64,000 nucleotides of DNA from Brucella tritici (GTDB lineage Bacteria; Pseudomonadota; Alphaproteobacteria; Rhizobiales; Rhizobiaceae), in assembly GCF_008932295.1 (NCBI RefSeq), contig NZ_WBWA01000001.1:310001-374000 (forward strand), written 5' to 3'. This document shows, piece by piece, positions 51,554-60,875 of the stretch; the first letter of the stretch is position 1; each line of letters begins with the position of its first letter. The notes under the pieces are model-generated. The model made no database searches. It was given only the letters and a program-made list of their open reading frames with translations, and had not been told where the DNA came from. Position numbers and translations under genes: made by a program.

Positions 51554-53608
51554 ATGGAAAATCTCTGGCGCGATGACGAAGCGGAACAGGTCGTCGCCGA
51601 ATACGCCGCGAAAGGCATCAATCGTGATCTGGCGCTGCGTACCTATACGACGCGGCTTCTAGGCGGCGAACCGCGACTGGTGCTGCATGGCGGCGGCAAC
51701 ACGTCGGTAAAAACCGAGGTGACAGATCTCGTCGGCGACACTCATGCAGTGCTCTGCGTCAAAGGCAGCGGCTGGGACATGGGTACTATCGAACCAGCAG
51801 GCCTGCCCGCTGTGAAAATCGACGCTCTCCTCAAGAGCCGCAAACTCGACAAGCTTTCGGACGAGGACATGGTGACGCTGCTGCGCGCCAATCTCATAGA
51901 TCCAGCAGCTCCGAACCCTTCGGTGGAAGCACTGCTGCATGCCTTCCTCCCACACAAATTCATCGACCACACGCATTCGACGGCTATTCTCGCCATTGCA
52001 GATCAGGCCGAGAGCCAGAAGATGAGCACGGAACTCTTCGGCAAGAAAATGGGCTTTGTACCCTATATCATGCCCGGCTTCGCACTTGCCAAGGCAGCAG
52101 CCGAAGTGTTCGAACAGGACCCGACGGTTGAGTGCCTGATCCTCGACAAACACGGTATCTTCACCTTCGGCGACACTGCGAAAGCAGCCTATGGCCGCAT
52201 GATCCACTATGTCACGGTCGCGGAGGATCACGTCAGGAACCACGGTCGTAATCCGTTCACGCCCATTGTCCTGCCCGCCTCACTGGCAAGCGCCGGCGAT
52301 ATCACCTCCATGCTGCGCGGCGCAGTTGCCGTCGACAAGGGAGAAGGCCGCTATGACCGCATGGTCAGCGTATTTCGCGCATCTCCCGCCATTCTCGATT
52401 TCGTCAATGCCCGCGAGGTAGCGGACATGGCGGCGCGCGGTGTCTCCACGCCCGATCTTTCAATCCGCATCAAGACCGGTCCAATGGTGTTGCCTGCACC
52501 GACCACGGACGATCTGGCCGGTTACCGCGCGGTGATCGACCAGCACGTTGCAACCTTTGTCGCCGATTACACCGAATATTTCCGCAGCAATGATGCGCGC
52601 GACGACGTCAAGCGCACCATGCTCGACCCCATGCCGCGCCTGACGCTGGTGCCCGGTCTCGGCATGTTTGGCCATGGCCGAACCTTCAAGGATGCGACCA
52701 TCGCCGTCGATGTCGGCGAGATGTGGATCGAAGCAGCACGCGATGCCGAATCCGTTGGACGTTTTGAGCCGGTCAGCCGTCCCGATCTGTTCGATCTCGA
52801 ATATTGGTCGCTCGAACAGGCAAAGCTCGCGGGTGCCAAGCCGAAACCGTTCACTGGGCAGGTCGCTGTCGTCACTGGCGGTGCGGGGGCCATCGGTGCT
52901 GCCGTCGTCAAGGCCTTTGCAGCCGAGGGCGCTCATGTCGTTGCGCTCGATCTCGATGGCGAGAAGGCTGCGGCGGTTGCGAAGGCTGCTGGAAACAGTT
53001 CCATCGGCATCGCCTGCGACATCACCGATCCCGCATCTGTACGAGCTGCCTTTGACAAGGCAGTCGCAACATTTGGCGGCGTCGATATTGTGGTGTCAAA
53101 TGCTGGCGCAGCCTGGGAAAGCGCTATTGCCACGATGGACGACACGCTGCTGCGCAAGAGCTTCGAGCTCAATTTCTTCGCTCATCAGACCGTCGCACAA
53201 AATGCCGTGCGCATCATGAAGGCACAGAAAACAGGCGGCGTGCTGCTGTTCAATGCCTCCAAGCAAGCCGTCAATCCGGGTGCGAAATTCGGTGCCTACG
53301 GCCTGCCGAAAGCGGCAACGCTCTTCCTGTCGCGCCAATACGCGCTGGAACACGGTGCCGACAACATCCGCGTCAATGCCGTCAATGCGGATCGTATCCG
53401 TTCCGGGCTGCTAAACGACGAAATGATTGCCAATCGGGCTGCGGCTCGCGGCCTCTCCGTAAAAGACTATATGGGCGGCAACCTGCTTGGCCTTGAAGTG
53501 ACGGCTGACGATGTCGCCCGTGCCTTCGTGCACCATGCGCTTGCAGAACGCACGACGGCCGATGTGACCACCGTCGATGGCGGCAATATCGCAGCAGCCA
53601 TGCGTTGA
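51554..53608 (+). CDS. Bifunctional class II aldolase / short-chain dehydrogenase
   Basis: A 684-residue fusion. Residues 1-420 are a class II (zinc) aldolase of the fuculose/rhamnulose-phosphate type, with GGGNTSVK near residue 46, the zinc-binding DHTHS near residue 136 and DKHGIFTFG near residue 200. Residues 430-684 are a short-chain dehydrogenase with VTGGAGAIGAAV near residue 440, SNAGAA near residue 516 and the catalytic YGLPK near residue 582. In B. subtilis and rhizobia this fusion cleaves rhamnulose-1-phosphate to DHAP and lactaldehyde and oxidises the latter. Next to mtnK/mtnA, the substrate could instead be a 5-deoxy- or 5-methylthio-ribulose-1-phosphate, giving DHAP and a C2 aldehyde. 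That substrate is inference. Confidence 0.9.
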   Translation: MENLWRDDEAEQVVAEYAAKGINRDLALRTYTTRLLGGEPRLVLHGGGNTSVKTEVTDLVGDTHAVLCVKGSGWDMGTIEPAGLPAVKIDALLKSRKLDKLSDEDMVTLLRANLIDPAAPNPSVEALLHAFLPHKFIDHTHSTAILAIADQAESQKMSTELFGKKMGFVPYIMPGFALAKAAAEVFEQDPTVECLILDKHGIFTFGDTAKAAYGRMIHYVTVAEDHVRNHGRNPFTPIVLPASLASAGDITSMLRGAVAVDKGEGRYDRMVSVFRASPAILDFVNAREVADMAARGVSTPDLSIRIKTGPMVLPAPTTDDLAGYRAVIDQHVATFVADYTEYFRSNDARDDVKRTMLDPMPRLTLVPGLGMFGHGRTFKDATIAVDVGEMWIEAARDAESVGRFEPVSRPDLFDLEYWSLEQAKLAGAKPKPFTGQVAVVTGGAGAIGAAVVKAFAAEGAHVVALDLDGEKAAAVAKAAGNSSIGIACDITDPASVRAAFDKAVATFGGVDIVVSNAGAAWESAIATMDDTLLRKSFELNFFAHQTVAQNAVRIMKAQKTGGVLLFNASKQAVNPGAKFGAYGLPKAATLFLSRQYALEHGADNIRVNAVNADRIRSGLLNDEMIANRAAARGLSVKDYMGGNLLGLEVTADDVARAFVHHALAERTTADVTTVDGGNIAAAMR

Positions 53609-53656
53609 TCTTTCGGGCTGGTGCAGACAACTGCTTCAGCCTTCCAGACATACAGA

Positions 53657-53686
53657 AAGGGGCGGTCCATTGGACCGCCCCTTCTT
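53657..53686 (+). terminator. Rho-independent terminator
   Basis: AAGGGGCGGTCCA-T-TGGACCGCCCCTT followed by CTTC: a long GC stem 48 bases after the aldolase stop. The near-zero written loop means the central bases open in practice. Confidence 0.85.
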
Positions 53687-53700
53687 CATTCCGTCATGCC

Positions 53701-53766
53701 TAGAGCAGTTGTTTCGACGCATTATCCTACGCAGAGCCGCTTCGCACCTTTGCTAGAAGTGCTCTA
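53701..53766. repeat. Palindromic intergenic repeat, complete copy
   Basis: Starts TAGAGC and ends GCTCTA, with the internal CCTACGCAGAGCCGCTTCGC core. It is the same family as the truncated copy at 7662-7713 and lies between convergent genes, where these elements are usual. Confidence 0.8.
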
Positions 53767-53768
53767 AA

Positions 53769-54812
53769 TCAGGGCTTCGGCATCCATGCAGGCATGGCAA
53801 CATCGGCATGGGCGAACTGCGGCAGTTTCGTGCCGAGCTCTTCCATATTCTTGATGTCCTGATCGTTGAGATCTTTCTGCGTAATCAGCGTCGGCGGCAC
53901 GATGACCTGCTTGCCCGGATTTTCACCGGCCAGCAGCATGGCGAGCGAACGCACAGACACCTGACCGACCACAGCCGGGTTGGTCGCTGCCGTCGCAACC
54001 CATGCAGAGCCGGATTCACGCATGGCGGCGATGTCCGAGGTCGAGATATCCGCCGAATAAATTTTCACGTCGGAAGACATGCCAGCTTCGTCAACTGCGA
54101 TCTTCACGCCCTTGGCGAATTCGTCATAAGGTGCAAACATCACCGTGATGTCGGGGTTGGCGGAGATCACCGAGCGTGCCTGATTGGCAACCGAATTGGC
54201 GATGGGATTATCCATCGTGCCGAACTGGGCAGCTTCCTTGATGCCGGAATATTTCGTCTTGAACTCTTTCCATTTCTCGTCACGACGGTCGAGCGGCGCG
54301 ATGCCTGCGACATAGACGTAACCAGCCTTGAAGCTCTCGCCATTGTCCTTGATCGCCTGTTCGAGCGCCAAGCGAGCGAGGTCATGATCAGACTGTTCGA
54401 CTTGCGGAATCTTCTCGTTCTCAACGTTCACATCGAATGCGACCACCTTGATGCCCGCGTCGACCGCACGCTTGGCGGCTTCCTTCATGGATTCCGTCAG
54501 ACCGTGCTGGATGATGATGCCCTGCACACCAAGCGCGATAGCCTGATCGACCATATCGGCCTGCAAGGCCGCGTCCTGACGGCTATCGAACACCTGAAGC
54601 TGAACACCCAGCGCCTTGGCCTGTGCCTCAACGCCCGCAAGGTATGACTGGAAGAAGTCGCCGGTCGACAGATAGCGTACGAGTGCGATCTTCACCTCAC
54701 CCGGTTTATCGAAAGGCTTCGGCATATCGGCCGCAAGGGATGGTGCGGCAAATGTTGCCGCAGCCATCAGCCCGAGCGTCAACTTGCCCAGAGTTCTACG
54801 CGTGAAATTCAT
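53769..54812 (-). CDS. Sugar ABC transporter periplasmic binding protein (RbsB-like), mtn-associated
   Basis: A 347-residue exported protein. The N-terminus MNFTRRTLGKLTLGLMAAATF with twin arginine precedes a signal-peptide end near SLAADMPKP (residue 28). Type I binding-protein features are VKIALVRYLSTGDFFQSY near residue 40, ALGVQGIIIQHG near residue 96 and MFAPYDEFAKG near residue 215. ATG 54812 has GGAGGAGAC just upstream. With the permease and double ATPase behind it, this makes an importer divergent from mtnK-mtnA. I infer a methylthioribose or 5-deoxypentose ligand, since no MTA nucleosidase gene lies in the cluster to make it internally. Confidence 0.9.
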   Translation of the reverse strand: MNFTRRTLGKLTLGLMAAATFAAPSLAADMPKPFDKPGEVKIALVRYLSTGDFFQSYLAGVEAQAKALGVQLQVFDSRQDAALQADMVDQAIALGVQGIIIQHGLTESMKEAAKRAVDAGIKVVAFDVNVENEKIPQVEQSDHDLARLALEQAIKDNGESFKAGYVYVAGIAPLDRRDEKWKEFKTKYSGIKEAAQFGTMDNPIANSVANQARSVISANPDITVMFAPYDEFAKGVKIAVDEAGMSSDVKIYSADISTSDIAAMRESGSAWVATAATNPAVVGQVSVRSLAMLLAGENPGKQVIVPPTLITQKDLNDQDIKNMEELGTKLPQFAHADVAMPAWMPKP

Positions 54813-54862
54813 GTCAGTCTCCTCCACTGATCAATATTGGTAGCCCGCTGAAGGTTCCCGCC

Positions 54863-55915
54863 TCAGCGTTTGCCTCTTTTCGAGAGCGCAAAGGTGAAAA
54901 TCAGGGCGATAACGAGCACGGCGCCCTTGACAAAATCCTGGGTGTAGTAAGGCGCGTTCATCATCGTCAGGCCCTGCAAAAGGATGCCGACGAAGAGCGC
55001 GCCGACGGCGGTGCCGAACGCATTCGGCTTGGCAGCACCAAGCACCGCAAAACCAATGAGCGCTGCGGCAACGGCATCGAGCAGCAGATTATTGCCTGAT
55101 GCGATATCCCCGCGCCCGAGACGGGCAGCAAGCAGAATACCGCCGATTGAGGCGAAGACGCCGGAGATGATATAGGCCGAGATCTTGTAGGCATTGACCG
55201 GCGCGCCAGCGAGGCTTGCCGCGCGCTCGTTGGAGCCGACAGCGTACATCATCCGACCGAAACGGGTATATTCCAGGAAGAACCAGATGACGATGGCCAG
55301 CACGATCAGCACGACCACCGAAACAGGCACCAGATTGGGCAGGATGAAATCGAAGCGATGGCGACCGAGCGCCAGAAAGGCCGAGCTGAAGGCGCCGGTC
55401 GCGGTCGAGCCGTTGGGGAGCGTCATGCCCGTTGCAATCGAGCGTCCTTCGGTCGGGATACGCTGCAGGCCGAGCAACAGGAACATCATTCCAAGCGTCG
55501 CCAGAAGATCTGGCACGCGCATATAGACGATGATGATCCCATTGACCAAACCGACGAGCACACCGACGGCAAGGCAGACGAGTGTCGCCGTCAGGGCGTC
55601 CCCACCCATGACCACCATCACATAGGACGAAGCCATCATGGCAGTCGTTGCGACGGAGCCAATGGAAAGATCAAAGCCACCGACCACGAGCGTCGCGGTG
55701 ACACCAAGTGCAAGAATGCCGGTGATCGACACGGATTGCAGGATAAAGACCGCGCTCTGGGGCGAAGCGAAACCGCCGGTCACAGCCGAGAAATAGAGCA
55801 CCATGCCAGCAAGCAGCACGAGGAAGCCATATTTGATCGCGGTTTCCCGGATATTCAGGGCCGCAGGCGGGACTGCACCGGTGGCGGCGGATTTGCTCTC
55901 TTCACTTATCATCAT
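54863..55915 (-). CDS. Sugar ABC transporter permease (RbsC family), mtn-associated
   Basis: A 350-residue membrane permease. A polar N-terminal tail of 25 residues (MMISEESKSAATGAVPPAAL) precedes about ten hydrophobic segments; family stretches are TATLVVGGFDLSIGSVATTA near residue 77 and ALIGFAVLGAAKPNAFGTAVG near residue 285, where the usual GG-x-x-x-GG is altered to GAAKPN. The start overlaps the ATPase stop (TGATG arrangement), so the two are coupled. A single permease gene implies a homodimer. Confidence 0.92.
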   Translation of the reverse strand: MMISEESKSAATGAVPPAALNIRETAIKYGFLVLLAGMVLYFSAVTGGFASPQSAVFILQSVSITGILALGVTATLVVGGFDLSIGSVATTAMMASSYVMVVMGGDALTATLVCLAVGVLVGLVNGIIIVYMRVPDLLATLGMMFLLLGLQRIPTEGRSIATGMTLPNGSTATGAFSSAFLALGRHRFDFILPNLVPVSVVVLIVLAIVIWFFLEYTRFGRMMYAVGSNERAASLAGAPVNAYKISAYIISGVFASIGGILLAARLGRGDIASGNNLLLDAVAAALIGFAVLGAAKPNAFGTAVGALFVGILLQGLTMMNAPYYTQDFVKGAVLVIALIFTFALSKRGKR

Positions 55916-57426
55916 GCACTGACCTGTTGATGGGATTGTCCGGCAATCTCGGAGAGCAGCCGCTCGACATCGATGTCGACATTGCGGTGCTCGCCCACGA
56001 TAGTGTGTTCCGACATCACGAGGATGCGGTCGGCGACTTCGAAGGCTTCATCGAGTTCCGTCAGGAAAAGAATTGTGGTGCGCCCTGACGCAGAAGCGCG
56101 CAGTTTCTCACCTATGTCGCGACGAGCAGCGATATCAACACCCTGGAAGGGCTCATCGAGGATGAGCAGTCGCGATGGCTCGGAGAGCCAGCGACCAACC
56201 ATGACTTTCTGCTGGTTTCCGCCCGACAATGTCTGCATCTCGTCGCGCTCGCTACGACAGACGACACCGAGCGACGAAATCTGCTGGCGCGCCGTTGCCT
56301 TCTCCGCTCGTCGGCTTGAAATGCCGAAAGTCGAAAGCCGACGTAAGAATGGCAAGCTGATATTCTCGTAGATGTTGAAATCCGGTACGATGCCGCTGAT
56401 CGCACGGTCCTTGGCGACAAGGAAAACGCCTCTGGCTATCGCGTGACCAGTCGTCTTCGGTGCGTAGTTCACACCATCCAACGTCATTTCGCCCGCTTCC
56501 GGGGCGCGCGCGCCAAACAGTGTTTCCGCAAGCGCCGTTTTGCCGACGCCAACAAGACCCGTGACGGCGACGATCTCGCCATCGCCGAGATCGAAATCGA
56601 AGGGTCGCGTCTGTTCGGAAAGTTTGAGGCCCCGCACGCTGAAGACCGGGCGACTTGCGTCGCGCACGGCAACGGCGCCAGCCGACACCTTGCGCCCCAG
56701 CATGGCATTGACCGCACCCTCGTAATCGAGTACCGGCCCCTCGAAGCGACCGGTGATGCGACCATCGCGCAGCGACACGATGCTGTCGGCAAGGCGGCGA
56801 ATATCCGACATGCGGTGCGAGATATAGAGAATGGCGACGCCCCGTGCCTTCAACCGATCAACAAGGTCGAACAGACGATCCGCCTCAGCACTGGAAAGCG
56901 ACGATGTTGGTTCGTCGAGGATCAGCACTTTCGGTTCATGCGCCATGGCGCGCGCAATCGCCACCATCTGGCGATCCGCAAGCGTCAGGTCATTGATATT
57001 GGCCGAGAGGTCGATGGCAAGCCCCATGCGCGAGGCGACCGCCGCCGCTTCACGACGTACCCGGCGCGGATTGAAAAACAACCGCGCTCCACGCCCGTTC
57101 AACCGGTCGAGCGTGAGATTGGTCGCCACATCCAGATCGGCAACGACACCATCATTGATGTTCTGGTGCACAGTGACGACGCCAGCCCGGATCGCCTCGG
57201 CAGGCGTTGCTGGATCAAAGGCAGCATCTGCCAGCGTGATGGTACCGGCGCCCTTTGTATAGACACCGGAGAGGATGCGCACGAGCGTCGATTTTCCGGC
57301 GCCGTTGGCACCCATCAAAACCGTCACTGCGCCTGCTTTGAGGTCGAGGTCAACACCTTGCAAGACCGTCACCGGCCCAAAGGATTTGCGCACGCCCTCA
57401 ATGCGAAACACTGGCTGTTCGCTCAT
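55912..57426 (-). CDS. Sugar ABC transporter ATP-binding protein, two domains, mtn-associated
   Basis: A 504-residue ATPase. Domain 1: Walker A GANGAGKST, Walker B VLILDEPTSSL, and the RbsA-type degenerate signature LTLADRQMVAIARAM. Domain 2: Walker A GLVGVGKTALAE, clean signature LSGGNQQKVMVGRWL and Walker B LLILDEPFQGVD. Compared with the ATPase at 999-2501, domain 2 keeps its acidic pair. It is the first gene of the leftward importer operon, 84 bases from the window of the palindromic operator and divergent from mtnK. GGAGGAATTT precedes its ATG. Confidence 0.93.
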   Translation of the reverse strand: MSEQPVFRIEGVRKSFGPVTVLQGVDLDLKAGAVTVLMGANGAGKSTLVRILSGVYTKGAGTITLADAAFDPATPAEAIRAGVVTVHQNINDGVVADLDVATNLTLDRLNGRGARLFFNPRRVRREAAAVASRMGLAIDLSANINDLTLADRQMVAIARAMAHEPKVLILDEPTSSLSSAEADRLFDLVDRLKARGVAILYISHRMSDIRRLADSIVSLRDGRITGRFEGPVLDYEGAVNAMLGRKVSAGAVAVRDASRPVFSVRGLKLSEQTRPFDFDLGDGEIVAVTGLVGVGKTALAETLFGARAPEAGEMTLDGVNYAPKTTGHAIARGVFLVAKDRAISGIVPDFNIYENISLPFLRRLSTFGISSRRAEKATARQQISSLGVVCRSERDEMQTLSGGNQQKVMVGRWLSEPSRLLILDEPFQGVDIAARRDIGEKLRASASGRTTILFLTELDEAFEVADRILVMSEHTIVGEHRNVDIDVERLLSEIAGQSHQQVSA

Positions 57427-57466
57427 AAATTCCTCCCACTGTCGCCACGTTAAGATAGGCTGCCAT

Positions 57467-57491
57467 CAAATGTCAAGACCATTGACATTTG
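57467..57491. promoter_or_regulatory. Perfect 10-5-10 palindromic operator between importer and mtnK
   Basis: CAAATGTCAA-GACCA-TTGACATTTG. The right arm holds TTGACA (57482-57487) reading toward mtnK; the left arm holds TTGACA on the minus strand reading toward the importer. Both -35-like hexamers therefore lie inside the palindrome, so one bound protein could silence both operons. The -10 sequences are poor matches. The SorC regulator is the nearest candidate. Confidence 0.75.
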
Positions 57492-57570
57492 ACAGAATGA
57501 TGCCTTAGCTGTGGGAAAGACGGCATGGCGGCGCATGGTGGAGGCGGCCCATGCGCAGGAGGAGAGCATT

Positions 57571-58842
57571 ATGGACAGCCACGTCTTCGAGGCGCTGAGT
57601 ACAGAGACATTACCGGTTCGGCTTGGCAGCAACACCGCCCTGAAAGAGAGGGTCGGAAGCGATTCGTCGCGCTGGACCATCAGGGAAGTCGGTGACGGCA
57701 ACCTCAATCTCGTTTTCATCGTCACAGGCGAAGCGGGCGCTGTGATCGTCAAACAAGCACTGCCCTATGTGCGACTTGTCGGCGAAAGCTGGCCGCTTCC
57801 GCTCAAGCGCTCCTTCTTCGAGTATCATGCCCTGAAGCGCCAAGGTGCACGCGATCCGGGCATGGTGCCGGAAGTCCTGTTCTTTGACGAAGCGCAGGCA
57901 ATCATCGTCATGGAATTCCTGACACCGCACATCATTCTGCGCCGCGCTCTGATTGACGGTCGCGAACTTCCCAAGATCGGTCGTGACCTCGGCCTCTTCG
58001 TTGCTCGAACCCTTTTTCGCGGTTCCGACCTTTCCATGGCGACACGAGAAAAGAAGGCGGATGTCGCCCTGTTCTCCGATAATGTCGAGCTTTGCGACAT
58101 CACGGAAAATCTCGTCTTTTCCGATCCCTATTTCGAGGCAAAGCTCAATCATCACACCACGCCGCAGCTCGATCCAATCGTGGCCGAGCTGCGCGCAGAC
58201 CGTGAACTCAAGGTAGAAGCGCAGCGGTTGAAGCACATCTTCTCCGCCAAGGCCGAAACACTCTGCCATGGCGACCTGCACACCGGTTCGGTCATGGTGA
58301 CCGACGACGAAACCCGCGTCATCGATCCGGAATTTGCCTTTTACGGTCCGATCAGCTTCGACGTCGGTATGCTGATCGCCAATTTCTGGATGAGCTATTT
58401 TTCACAGGCCGGTCACGAGACTACACCCGGCGCTCGCGACAGCATGCGCGCCTATCTTCTCAATACGATCGACATGCTGTGGGAAACGTTCCGCACCGAA
58501 TTTGCCGCTCTGTGGCGCACGGAGCGCAAGGGCATCCTCTATCAGGCAAGTCTCTTCGAAGATCGCCAGGACCCGCTTGCCGCCGAACAGTCACTCAACA
58601 TCGTCATCAATGAGATATGGCACGAAATGCTGGGCTTTGCTGGCATCGAAACCCATCGCCGCATCCTGGGCCTTGCCCATAATGCTGATTTCGAAAACAT
58701 CGTCGACCCCGACCGCCGCGCTTCTTGCGAGAGCAAGGCGCTGAAGTTCGGGCGTCACCTCGCCGTCAATCGGCAGCGCATCCATAGCCTTCGGGATATC
58801 CGCGAGACAGTGGAGCGGCTTGAAAAGGAGATTCTCGCGTGA
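57571..58842 (+). CDS. mtnK: 5-methylthioribose kinase
   Basis: A 423-residue kinase of the aminoglycoside-phosphotransferase-like fold that phosphorylates methylthioribose at C1. The family start is [12 protein letters not shown] near residue 33; the catalytic loop is [12 protein letters not shown] near residues 231-242 and the metal-binding [13 protein letters not shown] follows near residue 252. ATG 57571 is chosen over 57511 because AGGAGGAG precedes it by about eight bases. It overlaps mtnA by GTGA. In 5-deoxyribose salvage a homologous kinase acts on 5-deoxyribose, so either sugar fits. Other classical methionine-salvage genes (mtnB, mtnC, mtnD, mtnE, mtnN) are not in the window. Confidence 0.93.
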   Translation: MDSHVFEALSTETLPVRLGSNTALKERVGSDSSRWTIREVGDGNLNLVFIVTGEAGAVIVKQALPYVRLVGESWPLPLKRSFFEYHALKRQGARDPGMVPEVLFFDEAQAIIVMEFLTPHIILRRALIDGRELPKIGRDLGLFVARTLFRGSDLSMATREKKADVALFSDNVELCDITENLVFSDPYFEAKLNHHTTPQLDPIVAELRADRELKVEAQRLKHIFSAKAETLCHGDLHTGSVMVTDDETRVIDPEFAFYGPISFDVGMLIANFWMSYFSQAGHETTPGARDSMRAYLLNTIDMLWETFRTEFAALWRTERKGILYQASLFEDRQDPLAAEQSLNIVINEIWHEMLGFAGIETHRRILGLAHNADFENIVDPDRRASCESKALKFGRHLAVNRQRIHSLRDIRETVERLEKEILA

Positions 58843-59933
58843 AAGTCGGAGAACGCCACTACCATACGATCTGGCTGAACGAAGACGGTCGCTCTGTTGA
58901 CATCATCGACCAGCGCTGGTTGCCGCATGAATTCCGTGTCGTAACATTGAAAACTGTCGCCGATGTCGCCGATGCGATCCGCGATATGTGGGTGCGCGGT
59001 GCGCCGTTGATCGGTGTCACGGCGGCTTATGGCGTGGCTATCGCCATGGCGAAAGACTCGTCCGATGCGCATCTTGATGCCGTCTGGGAAGAGTTGAACG
59101 AGACGCGCCCGACCGCCATCAATTTGCGCTGGGCGTTGAATGCGATGCGCGACTATCTACGCCCGTTGCCGCAAGCCGAACGCGCGGATGCTGCTTACCA
59201 GCGCGCCGCCGAGATCGCCAAAGAAGATGTCGAGCTCAATCGCGCAATTGGCGCGAACGGTCTCAATGTCATTCGCAAGATTGCTGCCATGAAGAAGCAG
59301 GGCGAGCCTGTGCGCATTCTTACCCACTGCAACGCAGGCTGGCTTGCAACCGTCGATTATGGTACCGCGACCGCGCCGATCTATATGGCCGTCGAGGAAG
59401 GAATCCCGGTCCACGTCTATGTCGATGAGACGCGTCCGCGCAATCAGGGCGCCTATCTGACGGCCTGGGAAATGAATGGCCATGGCGTGCCGCACACGCT
59501 GATCGTCGACAATGCTGGCGGGCATCTGATGCAGCATGGCGATATAGACATGGTCATCGTCGGCACCGATCGCACTACGGCAAACGGTGATGTCTGCAAC
59601 AAGATTGGTACCTACCTCAAAGCGCTCGCAGCACGTGACAATGATGTGCCCTTCTATGTTGCACTTCCCTCGCCAACCATCGACTGGACGGTACATGACG
59701 GCGTCAAGGAAATCCCCATAGAGGAACGGGCTGCCGACGAAGTGAGCTTCGTCCAGGGCCGTGCAGCTGACGGTTCCATTGCGAGCGTCCGCATTTCGCC
59801 GGAAGGCAGCCCCGCCGCTAACCCCGCTTTCGATGTCACCCCCGCGCGCCTTATTACAGGTCTCATCACGGAGCGCGGCATCGCCACGCCCTCGTCCGAA
59901 GGACTGAAAGCGCTCTTCCCGGAAAGGAGCTGA
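58839..59933 (+). CDS. mtnA: 5-methylthioribose-1-phosphate isomerase
   Basis: A 364-residue isomerase of the eIF2B-like family that converts MTR-1-phosphate to MTRu-1-phosphate. Typical features are [15 protein letters not shown] near residues 51-65, catalytic C164 in [11 protein letters not shown] and D244 in [19 protein letters not shown]. The start is GTG 58839 overlapping the mtnK stop by four bases, with AAGGAG upstream. It gives the ketose phosphate that must feed the transketolase/RuBisCO-like proteins or the class II aldolase in this cluster. Confidence 0.95.
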   Translation: MKVGERHYHTIWLNEDGRSVDIIDQRWLPHEFRVVTLKTVADVADAIRDMWVRGAPLIGVTAAYGVAIAMAKDSSDAHLDAVWEELNETRPTAINLRWALNAMRDYLRPLPQAERADAAYQRAAEIAKEDVELNRAIGANGLNVIRKIAAMKKQGEPVRILTHCNAGWLATVDYGTATAPIYMAVEEGIPVHVYVDETRPRNQGAYLTAWEMNGHGVPHTLIVDNAGGHLMQHGDIDMVIVGTDRTTANGDVCNKIGTYLKALAARDNDVPFYVALPSPTIDWTVHDGVKEIPIEERAADEVSFVQGRAADGSIASVRISPEGSPAANPAFDVTPARLITGLITERGIATPSSEGLKALFPERS

Positions 59934-59937
59934 GACG

Positions 59938-60873
59938 ATGGTTCTGACCAACGAAAAATCCACGGAGGATATCGCACTCGGTATTCGCCGACGGGTCTTC
60001 TTCCATACGATGAAGAACAATGGCGGCTATCTGAGCCAAGCCTGTTCCGCTGCCGAGAGCCTTGCGCTGCTTTATAATGAGTTGTTGACGCTTGGTGAAC
60101 CGACCCTGCCGAAAGTACCGTTGCCTTTCGGGGGCGTACCCTCTGCCCATAATCCGGATGCTTTCACCGGTGCCGGATATCATGGCCCCGTCGGGCCAAG
60201 TTTCGACCGCTTTTTCATCTCGCCTGCCCATTATGCGCTCGTCATCTATTCCGCGCTGATTGAGATGGAACGGATGGACGAACACGCGCTTGATCATTTC
60301 AACAAAGATGGCGGTTCCGTCGAAATGATCGGTGCCGAACATAGCCCCGGCATGGAAGTAACTACGGGGTCGCTGGCGCAGGGGCTGTCTATGGCGTCAG
60401 GCGTTGCCTGGGCGCGACTGCGAAAAAAGGAGCCCGGCAAAGTCTGGGTCTATATGTCTGACGGCGAATTCCAGGAAGGCCAAACCTGGGAATGTCTCGC
60501 AGCAATGAGCTATCACAAGATCGACAACATCCGCGTCATCGTTGACGTGAACCGCCAGCAATGCGACGGGGCCATGTCCTCCGTGCTGGATCTCGGCGAC
60601 CTTGCGTCCCGTGTCGCGTCCTTTGGCGTCACCTGCCGTTCGGTGGATGGCCATGATCTGGGGGCGCTACGTGCAGCCGCTGAAAGCGCAGAGTCTGGCA
60701 AGCCACTCATCATCCTCGCCAATACCTCGCCTTACCAAGGCATGGATTTCCTGAAGAAGCGCTTCCCGCGCCTGCATTATGTCCGTTTCAAGAGCGCGGA
60801 AGAGAGGCTGGAAATGCAGACGGCACTTGCCGCCGAACTCGGCATCGATCTCACTGTGATGGAAGGGGCCTGA
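59938..60873 (+). CDS. Transketolase, N-terminal (ThDP-binding) subunit
   Basis: A 311-residue protein equivalent to the first third of transketolase. The ThDP/Mg motif begins S174-D175-G176-E177 in YMSDGEFQEGQTWE and ends near VIVDVNRQQCDG; the upstream GAEHSPGMEVTTGSLAQGLS carries conserved His and Gly residues. It needs the next gene product to complete the active site at the interface. Split transketolases occur in archaea and in several catabolic clusters, including apiose pathways. The gap to mtnA is four bases. In this operon it would act on a ketose phosphate derived from methylthioribose; the exact reaction is unknown. Confidence 0.9.
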   Translation: MVLTNEKSTEDIALGIRRRVFFHTMKNNGGYLSQACSAAESLALLYNELLTLGEPTLPKVPLPFGGVPSAHNPDAFTGAGYHGPVGPSFDRFFISPAHYALVIYSALIEMERMDEHALDHFNKDGGSVEMIGAEHSPGMEVTTGSLAQGLSMASGVAWARLRKKEPGKVWVYMSDGEFQEGQTWECLAAMSYHKIDNIRVIVDVNRQQCDGAMSSVLDLGDLASRVASFGVTCRSVDGHDLGALRAAAESAESGKPLIILANTSPYQGMDFLKKRFPRLHYVRFKSAEERLEMQTALAAELGIDLTVMEGA

Positions 60874-60875
60874 CC

